Assembly: GCF_000685235.1 (NCBI RefSeq)
Contig: NZ_ARYH01000004.1
Span: 62,001 to 126,000, forward strand
Direction of reading: 5' to 3'
DNA from: Hyphomonas adhaerens MHS-3
GTDB lineage: Bacteria > Pseudomonadota > Alphaproteobacteria > Caulobacterales > Hyphomonadaceae
Length of the DNA stretch: 64,000 nt
The notes beneath the pieces are model-generated. The model had not been told where the DNA came from. It did not search any database and saw only the letters and a list, made by a program, of their open reading frames with translations. Made by a program: the position numbers and the translations under genes. This document shows positions 36,389 through 43,487 of this stretch, one piece after another (position 1 is the stretch's first letter; each line of letters opens with the position of its first letter).

Positions 36389-38530
36389 CTATTGATTGAT
36401 GGTGGCCATATTGCCAGCACCGTTTTGCGTGATGGATGCAATGCCAGCTCCGGCAACCGTCTGGTAGATACCAGCGGTATTGCTCGCACCGTTCTGCAGG
36501 ATGGTGGCGTCGTTGCCATCCGTGGACTGCACGATGGTCGCTTCCGACAATTCATTGCCCGTCTGCTGGATCAGGGCGTCATTGTCGTCACCCGACTGGG
36601 TGATTTCAGCAATCCGGTCACGGCTGAAGTTCGCGCTCGATCCGGTCTGCTGGATGTCGGCGTCGTTGCCGTTCCCGCTCTGGGTGACCGTTGCGCTATC
36701 CCGGCCGGAACGCTGCAGGACATCTGCTGTGTTTAAATAACCGGTTTGCGTGATCTGAGCCCCATTTCCATAGCCCGACTGATCGATACTCGCCATGTTG
36801 AACGACGCACCGCCAATCTGATCGATCGTACCGGTATTGGATTTGCCGGTCTGTGTCACATCAGCCTGGTTGCCATCCCCAACTTGCGTCACATAGGCGT
36901 TCAGCGAGTTGTCCTGCCAGACGCGGCCTTCCTGGGTCACATCCGCAGAGTTTCCATTGCCATCCTGGTAGACGTCTGCCGTCACACTGAAGTCAGACTG
37001 GATGCCCGAAGCTGGCGCATTGTCATACTGATTGACATTGACCAGGTTCCCGTCACCGAACTGATCGACCGTCGCGAGGAAATCCTTCGTGGAATCCTCA
37101 TTGAAGGTCTGCGTGACATTGGTCGTGCTCGCTCCATCCTGATTCACGATAGCCGCCATATTGCTTTCGCCGTCCGCATTCATTGTTTGCGTGACATTGG
37201 CAATGGCGCCATTGTCCTGCGTCACATCTGCCGAGATACCGGTGGAACCGTTCCCAAATATGGCCTGGGTCACATTGGCCGTAGACCCGCCGTTCTGATT
37301 GACCACGGCCGAAACATCACCCGAGGTAACAGCGCCACCCCAGGTCGTAGACGGATTGTCGACAGTCTGGGTTACATAGGAAGTCGAACCACCATCCTGG
37401 GTCACGTTGGCTGAAATGCCCGCAGCCCGGAGGCCATCTGCCGTCTGCGTAACCTCGGAGATTGACGCGCCAGACTGATTGACGGTCGCGAACACGTTCT
37501 TGGCGTCACCGCCCGTCGCGGTCTGATCCACAGTCGAGTCCGAACCATCCGACTGATTTACAATCGTGCGGAGCGTTCCGGTGAAATTGGGGCCCGTGCC
37601 GGTCTGTTCGACATCCGAAGTGTTGGCATTGCCGTTCTGGGTAACATTGGCGACTTGGTTGAACCCGCCACCAAGGTTCGTCTGAACCACCTGAGAGGTG
37701 TTGTCATCGCCATACTGCAGAACGGTCGATTCCGGGTCCGCATTGTAGGCGTTATCAATGCCGATCGAGCCGTTGGCGGAGTCATCGACCTGGGTGATGA
37801 TTGACTCGTTGCCGCTTCCAGTCTGCACATTATCGGCATAAGCGCCTATTCCATCCTGGCTCATGACGGAGCTGTTGTCGTTGCCGGTTTGCTCCACCGA
37901 TGCGACACCGCCTTCGCCTTCCTGCTCAACGGACGCACTGTTGGAAAGGCCAGCCTGCGTGACCGTTGCGTAGTCAACGGTGCCACCTTGCGCAACGAGG
38001 GCGGTGTTGTCAGAACCCGTTTGCGCCACGGAGGCAACTTCGCCGCCTTCATCCGCATCATAGTCCTGCCCCTGGGCGACAGTTGCCGAGTTTCCTTGTC
38101 CGCCCACCTGGGTCACGGTTGCCGTCTGCGAAACGACGCCCGCGGTGTACTGATCGACGTCGGTATAGTTCGGTGCGGCGCCGACATTCGTGTCAGAGTA
38201 TTGCGTGACATCGGCCACGTTCCCGACGGTGGAGCCAGCCTCACTGACCTGATCGACATCCGCCTCGTTTGCGGCGATCTGGTAGTTATCGATCCCCGGA
38301 GGCGCATGCCCCTGGCGAACCGTCGCGTCGTTCAGATCACCCGTCTGATCCACCTCCGCGTAGTTTTCGTTACTTTCCAATCCGGTCGATACCAGATCGG
38401 AATCCAAAGTCTGGTCAACGTCGGCCGTGTTGCCGGCACCGGTCTGATTGACGACCGCTTCTTCAGCTAACGCAGGGCCTCCGAAACATAGTGCCGCCAT
38501 GGCGACAGTTACGAGTAATTGCTTGCGCAT
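36389..38530 (-). CDS. Giant CsgA-like curlin-repeat protein
   Basis: A 713-residue secreted protein: signal peptide MRKQLLVTVAMAALCFGGPA, then essentially only curlin-type repeats. Units follow the strand-turn-strand pattern Q-x-G-x-x-N-x-A-x-V-x-Q (NQTGAGNTADVDQ, QTGSDNTALVAQ, QSGNGNDADIQQ). I count about 52 [V/I]-x-Q strand ends, roughly 26 two-strand repeats, against five in E. coli CsgA. No Cys in the mature part; very rich in Gln, Asn, Thr, Asp and Gly. It should be exported through CsgG and form amyloid. AAGGAG precedes the ATG. Compared with ordinary CsgA it is far larger. Confidence 0.88.
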   Translation of the reverse strand: MRKQLLVTVAMAALCFGGPALAEEAVVNQTGAGNTADVDQTLDSDLVSTGLESNENYAEVDQTGDLNDATVRQGHAPPGIDNYQIAANEADVDQVSEAGSTVGNVADVTQYSDTNVGAAPNYTDVDQYTAGVVSQTATVTQVGGQGNSATVAQGQDYDADEGGEVASVAQTGSDNTALVAQGGTVDYATVTQAGLSNSASVEQEGEGGVASVEQTGNDNSSVMSQDGIGAYADNVQTGSGNESIITQVDDSANGSIGIDNAYNADPESTVLQYGDDNTSQVVQTNLGGGFNQVANVTQNGNANTSDVEQTGTGPNFTGTLRTIVNQSDGSDSTVDQTATGGDAKNVFATVNQSGASISEVTQTADGLRAAGISANVTQDGGSTSYVTQTVDNPSTTWGGAVTSGDVSAVVNQNGGSTANVTQAIFGNGSTGISADVTQDNGAIANVTQTMNADGESNMAAIVNQDGASTTNVTQTFNEDSTKDFLATVDQFGDGNLVNVNQYDNAPASGIQSDFSVTADVYQDGNGNSADVTQEGRVWQDNSLNAYVTQVGDGNQADVTQTGKSNTGTIDQIGGASFNMASIDQSGYGNGAQITQTGYLNTADVLQRSGRDSATVTQSGNGNDADIQQTGSSANFSRDRIAEITQSGDDNDALIQQTGNELSEATIVQSTDGNDATILQNGASNTAGIYQTVAGAGIASITQNGAGNMATINQ

Positions 38531-38689
38531 GAGGTATCTCCTTATCATTGCACAATCCGCCTGCCGGTTCGTTCTCGAACCAGCGATTCCAAAGGCCAAT
38601 CTGGAAGATACATCCTGTCCCCCACATGGCTTCTGCCACGCCCCGCCGTCATAAAGACTAAGGCATGTCCCCACCCAGACCTAGACCGG

Positions 38690-39502
38690 TCATGGCCCGC
38701 TCTGCGTCACACTGACTGCTCCGCAGCCTGATGATATGACGCAGCCCGTCTGGTTAATCGTATATTCAAGCGCAGTGCCGGTCTGAACCAGTACCGCGGA
38801 AAGCCCCTCTCCATCCTGGAGAATCGCGCCTCTGTTTCGGTCCCCGTCTTGCTCAATAGCGGCGCTGTTGTCTGCACCAGTCTGTTCAATCAGGGCGGAG
38901 TTGTCGTCACCCGTTTGGGTGATGGACCCAAAATTTTCTGCTGCCGCGAGCGTGCCTGGCGCAATCGTCTGCGCTATCGCGCCGGAATTCCCATTGCCCG
39001 TCTGAACAAGTCGTGCAGTGTTGGAATAAGTCGGGCCGAAATCATTCGTCTGCCGCACATCGGCAGAGTTGAAATCTCCCTTCATGGTGACAGAGGCCGA
39101 GTTCTGCCCCGGTCCATCGACAGCACTTTGCGAGATGGAGAATGTGTTCTCGTCGCCAACAACACTGACCTCTGCGGTCGCACCATCCCCGGTCTGGGTG
39201 ATCGTGTTGGCCCTGTCGCTGGCCCGATTCATCTGGCCTTGCACATAGGCATCGACGACAAGATTCTTGCCGTCCTGAATGATCTTCACCTGGTTTCCCG
39301 CGCCAGATTGCGCCAGACGGGTCCGGGCCAGGACATCTGAAATCTGTTCGATATTGGCAAAGGACTGTTTCGTCCCCTGATCCGCCATGGCTGGCAGAGC
39401 GCCGCCACCCAACAATGCGCAACCGGTCACCATGACCACAGGCCAAAACCCGCCATATGCCAGGTTGCGACCGTTATTGGGTTGTCTTCCACGTGGTGAC
39501 AT
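38690..39502 (-). CDS. CsgB-like curlin-repeat protein (candidate nucleator)
   Basis: A 270-residue protein with an N-terminal signal (hydrophobic stretch ending GGGALPAMA) and then curlin-type repeats, clearest in the second half: LVQTGNGNSGAIAQ, ITQTGDDNSALIEQ, QTGADNSAAIEQ, QDGDRNRGAILQ. The first mature 60 residues (FANIEQISDVLARTRLAQSGAGNQVKI) look less regular. The C-terminus carries two cysteines (TGCVISSGCGAV), unusual for a curlin. By gene order and size it is the likely nucleator (CsgB role). GGAGG lies before the start. It has a long, highly structured 5' leader. Confidence 0.82.
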   Translation of the reverse strand: MSPRGRQPNNGRNLAYGGFWPVVMVTGCALLGGGALPAMADQGTKQSFANIEQISDVLARTRLAQSGAGNQVKIIQDGKNLVVDAYVQGQMNRASDRANTITQTGDGATAEVSVVGDENTFSISQSAVDGPGQNSASVTMKGDFNSADVRQTNDFGPTYSNTARLVQTGNGNSGAIAQTIAPGTLAAAENFGSITQTGDDNSALIEQTGADNSAAIEQDGDRNRGAILQDGEGLSAVLVQTGTALEYTINQTGCVISSGCGAVSVTQSGP

Positions 39503-39522
39503 CCACGCACCTCCCGAGTTGC

Positions 39523-39705
39523 CCGCCAGCAAGACTGGCGGTATCAATCGGGAGCAGCCGATTGGCTGCCCCCGGGGAGAGACCGGTCCGAGCGCCAACT
39601 TGAAGTCGGCCTCTCCCCACCCTGGCGCACCGCGCCGGTTTATCCTTTGGTGTTCAAGCCTGGTCTCTTCCGTGAGTCATTCAGGTGACCCGGCCCGAAC
39701 CAGGC
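39523..39705 (-). promoter_or_regulatory. Highly structured csgG-csgB intergenic leader
   Basis: The 216-bp gap contains several inverted repeats: 39523-39529 with 39535-39541 (7 bp); 39550-39559 with 39564-39573 (10 bp, one mismatch, GATT loop); 39574-39581 with 39611-39618 (8 bp, extendable); 39624-39628 with 39632-39636; and 39658-39664 with 39699-39705 (7 bp). None is followed by a T-run. This could be a structured 5' UTR or processing region that separates curlin expression from the secretion genes. Confidence 0.5.
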
Positions 39706-39718
39706 GTCACTTATCCAG

Positions 39719-40636
39719 TCAATTCTGCTCTCCTTGCAGCAGCTCCTTCGGCACACTTTCCAGTGCGTTCTTGGGAAATTCCGTGCGATAATTTGCGTCG
39801 TAGAAGTCGATCGCAGCTTGCCCCTGTGCCGGATCTGAAAACTTCCACAGCCCTGACTTCACACCCTCGATGATCATTCCGTAGACCGCTTTCTCGAGGG
39901 CCTGCCTGACCGCCAGATGCCGCGGCTGATTCAGTGTAATGCCAGCCTCGGCTTCCAACAGCTCCCGGTAGGCGACATATTTGAATGCATTGGCATGCCA
40001 GGCGACAGAGGCGACCCTCTGCTCGGTCGAAACGGAGATGAGCACTTCACCCGTCTTGACGCTCACCGCGCGCAGGTAAACGGAAACAGCGTCTTCCCGG
40101 TATTGTGTATCCATACCGATGCCAAGGTATCGCGCGCCCGCACCACCCGTCTGCGTATTTGTATCATATCCGGTGATGGCTCCTTCGATCAGGGTGCCCG
40201 CAAACAGAAGAGCCGGCAAAGCCATGGAGTCTTTCGCGGACTCTCCGAGGTAGCGCTGGCGCATCTCGAGGATGATCTGGCGTTCCTTCAGGAGGTTATC
40301 GAGCTTCTCCCGCTCGACGACCTTGAACCAGCTCTGGTCACCGGCATCCTGGAGCGCCTTGATGAGAATGGGGGTCGCGCCCTGGGTCACCGCCCGTGAC
40401 AGCGTCTGCACAGTATCGCTTGGCTTGAATGCCCCCGTTTCGTCACTCACACCGTAAACAGCCACCGGAATCTGCTCCGATGGCTTCGGCAGCCAGAGCA
40501 AGGCGTATTCGGTTTGGGTCCTCGGATTGACGACCGGTTCAGCCATTTTGGTCTTCACCTTCGGTGGTGTGCCACAGGACGCCAGCACCATGGCCAATGC
40601 CAACACAGGCGCTGCGCCCCTTTTAAAACTTCGCAT
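39719..40636 (-). CDS. csgG: Curli secretion channel CsgG
   Basis: A 305-residue outer-membrane lipoprotein (lipobox VLASC, Cys21) that forms the nonameric curli export pore. Aligns along its length with E. coli CsgG: VAVYGVSDETGAFKP, NLLKERQII, GTLIEGAITGYDTNTQTGGAGARYLGIG, YREDAVSVYLRAVSVKTGEVL. The constriction loop, Tyr-Pro-Ala-Ser-Asn-Phe in E. coli, reads SDTVQTLS here (residues 73-80), so the eyelet residues Tyr51, Asn55 and Phe56 are not conserved. About 28 residues longer than E. coli CsgG, with an extended C-terminus. Lies 28 bp after csgF. Confidence 0.95.
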   Translation of the reverse strand: MRSFKRGAAPVLALAMVLASCGTPPKVKTKMAEPVVNPRTQTEYALLWLPKPSEQIPVAVYGVSDETGAFKPSDTVQTLSRAVTQGATPILIKALQDAGDQSWFKVVEREKLDNLLKERQIILEMRQRYLGESAKDSMALPALLFAGTLIEGAITGYDTNTQTGGAGARYLGIGMDTQYREDAVSVYLRAVSVKTGEVLISVSTEQRVASVAWHANAFKYVAYRELLEAEAGITLNQPRHLAVRQALEKAVYGMIIEGVKSGLWKFSDPAQGQAAIDFYDANYRTEFPKNALESVPKELLQGEQN

Positions 40637-40664
40637 CAAAAATCTACTCCCCGCACATTTCCGA

Positions 40665-41135
40665 TCAGCCGCCAGTCGTGAAAATCGGAACGACAATTTC
40701 AGTCGTCGATCCGGTCGTCGCGTCGAAAATCGTCAGCGTGATGGAATCCAGTCCCCGCTCAAATTCCACCGTCTGATCGCCAAACACGACGCGCCCATAG
40801 TCCTGAGGGTCATCTCCGAAAATAGCGTTCGCGACTTCCGAAGCGAGACCGGACAACAAGCGGCTTTGCAGCTGGCGAATGAAAAGGTCGGCCTGAGGAT
40901 CGCTGGACGAAACGCTTGACGGCGGCTCGGTGTCATCCTGCGCGTTTGCGACGCCCAGCAGGTGGGACGAATTGAAGGGATTGCCGCCGAATGAGGGATT
41001 CACCGGTGTGTAGACCAATTCCTGCGCAGAGACGGCCGGCGCGCTCACGACACCCCCCACCAGCATCAAAGCCAGTAAAGACAACATCCCTGTCAGGATT
41101 TTTTTCGGGGATTTGCCTGCTGGTGACTTAGTCAT
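40665..41135 (-). CDS. csgF: Curli assembly factor CsgF
   Basis: A 156-residue secreted protein with a signal peptide ending VSA-QE. The mature N-terminus ELVYTPVNPSFGGNPFNSSHLLGVANAQ matches the part of CsgF that enters the CsgG pore. The C-terminal half (QLQSRLLSGLASEVANAIFG, then SITLTIFDATTGSTTEIVVP) is the helix and sheet head. It holds the nucleator at the cell surface and couples secretion to nucleation. Its start overlaps the end of the upstream GIN-like gene by 8 bases. GAGAGGA precedes the ATG. Confidence 0.93.
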   Translation of the reverse strand: MTKSPAGKSPKKILTGMLSLLALMLVGGVVSAPAVSAQELVYTPVNPSFGGNPFNSSHLLGVANAQDDTEPPSSVSSSDPQADLFIRQLQSRLLSGLASEVANAIFGDDPQDYGRVVFGDQTVEFERGLDSITLTIFDATTGSTTEIVVPIFTTGG

Positions 41136-42051
41136 TTTTCGGTCCTCTCCAACGCTCTCCATCCACGATAAGCCGACCGGCACGCGTCAGGTTGATCTCC
41201 CCAAGTGTGACCCCACCGGTCACATAGGCTCTCGCGGCGGCCCCAATGGCGATCCGCGAAGTGGAGGCAACACCATTCACATCAAGCGAGGACGCCCCAT
41301 CCAGCTCTGCGGTCAGCTCTGATAAATCGACATCTGCCAGGGTCGCCCGGCTGGTGCCGGACATGAACACCTGCGCAGCACCGACCACTTTCTCTGAATT
41401 CAACTTCGACGCCCGTCCCAGACAGGCGCTCAGAAGCCGCCCCACATTTGAGATCCGGATCTGGCCGCCATTGCTGGCATCGATGTCGGCCCGCCGCGCA
41501 TGTTCAATACTGAACTGGGCGGCCCCGGTCGTCGTCAGGCGAAGTGTTTCCTTCACACTCTTTGCGACGACGTGCGCACAGCCGCCTGCAAGAATTTCAA
41601 GGTTTTCTATGTCCGACACTTCGGCATCCCCTGCGCGAAGCACCAACTTCACATCAGCAGTTTCGGGAACCGAAACGATAATGGCGGGAAAGTCCGTTAT
41701 CGGGTGCGCTGCGCCGTCTTCGAAAGAAATGGACAGTACACCATTTGTCCGAACGCAGTTCATGGCGATCGGCGCAGGCATGCCCCGTATTCTCAAGCCA
41801 GACGCGGCGGTTTCCTCCACCACCACCCGGCCAAGATCTGATCCGCCTTCTGTAATGGAGACAACACTGGCCGCACTCTGATCACTTCGTACAATGCGGA
41901 CTGTGCCAATAAAGTCGTCGATCTGAAGCCCCACTTTACCCCCGGTCCGATCCGATGGCAGGCTCGCGTGCGCCGCCATGGAAAGGAGGGGCAGTCCGCA
42001 CAGCAGGCCAACCACCCGGCCGAGTTTCGGCTTCCATACGGAAACTTCCAT
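41128..42051 (-). CDS. Secreted GIN/DUF2807-like beta protein, first gene of curli operon
   Basis: A 307-residue protein with a signal peptide (LLCGLPLLSMAAHA). The mature part is made of short beta strands with small residues, resembling the head GIN (DUF2807) beta-helix fold: ADIDASNGGQIRISNVG, SGTSRATLADVDLSELTAELDGASSLDVNGVA, GEINLTRAGRLIVDG. Such domains occur in surface or periplasmic proteins of unclear role. The 8-base overlap with csgF makes co-translation certain in practice and points to a role in curli export or surface assembly. Not part of classical csg operons as far as I know. Confidence 0.75.
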   Translation of the reverse strand: MEVSVWKPKLGRVVGLLCGLPLLSMAAHASLPSDRTGGKVGLQIDDFIGTVRIVRSDQSAASVVSITEGGSDLGRVVVEETAASGLRIRGMPAPIAMNCVRTNGVLSISFEDGAAHPITDFPAIIVSVPETADVKLVLRAGDAEVSDIENLEILAGGCAHVVAKSVKETLRLTTTGAAQFSIEHARRADIDASNGGQIRISNVGRLLSACLGRASKLNSEKVVGAAQVFMSGTSRATLADVDLSELTAELDGASSLDVNGVASTSRIAIGAAARAYVTGGVTLGEINLTRAGRLIVDGERWRGPKND

Positions 42052-42180
42052 CAGCGCATCTCCTTTTCCATGACATCCCCAACCCAGACCTCACATTGAA
42101 GAAACGTAGTTCCTCGCAGCTCGCGTCCCCAGCCACTCAGGATCGTTTCCCTCGTTTAGAGAGCTAACAAAGCGTTAATG

Positions 42181-42212
42181 CCCCAAAGGTGTCATCCCTC
42201 ATTTGGGGGATG
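42181..42212. promoter_or_regulatory. Dyad element upstream of the curli operon
   Basis: CCCCAAA (42181-42187) and TTTGGGG (42202-42208) form a perfect 7-bp dyad with 14 bases between, and overlap a second repeat CATCCC (42193-42198) / GGGATG (42207-42212). It lies about 130-160 bp upstream of the GIN-like gene and 61-92 bp after the LuxR regulator. It may be an operator, or two mutually exclusive hairpins. Candidate only. Confidence 0.4.
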
Positions 42213-42272
42213 CACGCTCTGGCAGACGAAATTTTCTTTCTTCGGGTGAAAGGTGTGACGGATGCGCCACGC

Positions 42273-43367
42273 TCAGTCGTGGTAGTCGAACGCGAACCGA
42301 GACAATTTGATGATAATTTCGGCCTGGCGCCGCGTGCCTGTTTTCATAAGTATCGACTTGAGAAGGGATTTGACCGTGCTGATCGCAACCTCCCTCCCTT
42401 CAGCAATCTCAGCCAGCGTATCTCCGGCATAAAGACGCTCACACACGTCACATTCGGCATCTGTCAGAATGAAGGCCTGCCGCAGAAGATGGCGGTCCAG
42501 CCGCTTTGGAGCGAGCAGCGGATCCAGCACGAGAATGGCGTGGCCGGACCTTCCGCCAAAGTTTTTCAAAGCCGGTACCGGCGTCACGGTGCAGATGAAT
42601 GTCCGCTCGGGGCGGAGGCGCGTAAAAGAAAAGCGCCCACCGGCCAGACCGTTTGTTCCCCTCAGGGCGGCGGCGAGCGCGAAGTTCACTTCATCCGACA
42701 ACATGTCGAGACGGCCGAAATGGTCCCGCCGGATCAAGCCGGCCGATAGCAAATTCTCGAAATGCTCCGAATACCGCAGCAGGACGCCTTCCCTATCAAG
42801 GATCGCGACGTGAGCTTGCGGGCCAAAAAGATCCAGCAAGGAAGACGCCCGCGTATCAACGATTTGCTCTGCCAGTTGCACAACAGGCAAAGCGCTCTGC
42901 ACGATGCTTGCGAACCTTTCGATGACATCCGTTTCAAACGGGCCATCTTCATAGGGACGCGCAATGGCGAGACCGACGATGTGCCCCTCTCCTCTGGAAA
43001 GGATTGCTCCCGAGAACTGCCCGATCCGGGCCGGGATCAGGAATTCCTGATATACAGGAAGAGTCCGGACTGTTTCAGCATCCACCAGGTCCGCATCATG
43101 AAAGATGCGACCGGTCGGCATGATATCAAATACCTTTGTCCGCGGATTTTCGGCGAGGTAGTCCGCTTCCTTGCAGAACAGCTCCAAATCGACAGATCCA
43201 AAAATGGCAGAGTCCAGGATCAGGTTCTCATCGCTGACGGCAATCATCTGTACCGTGCCGGCGCCGCAATACTCCGTCAGCCACTCTAATGCCGCTGGCA
43301 GACTTTCGCTGTCACTCATCCCTTCCAGCAACAATTCCTGGAAACGGCCAGGTGAGCCGGTTGCCAT
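42273..43367 (-). CDS. LuxR-family transcriptional regulator
   Basis: A 364-residue regulator. The C-terminal 65 residues form a LuxR-type helix-turn-helix (LTDAECDVCERLYAGDTLAEIAEGREVAISTVKSLLKSILMKTGTRRQAEIIIKL). The N-terminal 290 residues look like GAF/PAS-type sensory regions (MPTGRIFHDADLVDAE, ERFASIVQSALPVVQLAEQ, AILDREGVLLRYSEHFENLLSAGLI). No receiver domain is seen. It sits directly upstream of the curli operon on the same strand, the place where CsgD-type regulators act, so it is the prime candidate controller. GGAG precedes the ATG. Confidence 0.85.
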   Translation of the reverse strand: MATGSPGRFQELLLEGMSDSESLPAALEWLTEYCGAGTVQMIAVSDENLILDSAIFGSVDLELFCKEADYLAENPRTKVFDIMPTGRIFHDADLVDAETVRTLPVYQEFLIPARIGQFSGAILSRGEGHIVGLAIARPYEDGPFETDVIERFASIVQSALPVVQLAEQIVDTRASSLLDLFGPQAHVAILDREGVLLRYSEHFENLLSAGLIRRDHFGRLDMLSDEVNFALAAALRGTNGLAGGRFSFTRLRPERTFICTVTPVPALKNFGGRSGHAILVLDPLLAPKRLDRHLLRQAFILTDAECDVCERLYAGDTLAEIAEGREVAISTVKSLLKSILMKTGTRRQAEIIIKLSRFAFDYHD

Positions 43368-43487
43368 CTACTGCTCCTCTACTTGCCCTTAAAAGTAGAA
43401 ACATAGATTTTTTATCTGATATGGCAACAATTATTAAGGTTTACACGATCGGCGCGTCTGTGGACCGACAGGCAGGCTGAAGCAGCT

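Noticed and set aside
36389..38530. Periodic sequence considered as CRISPR or DNA tandem repeat
   Set aside because: Unit lengths are irregular and only conserved at protein level; it is a curlin coding region.
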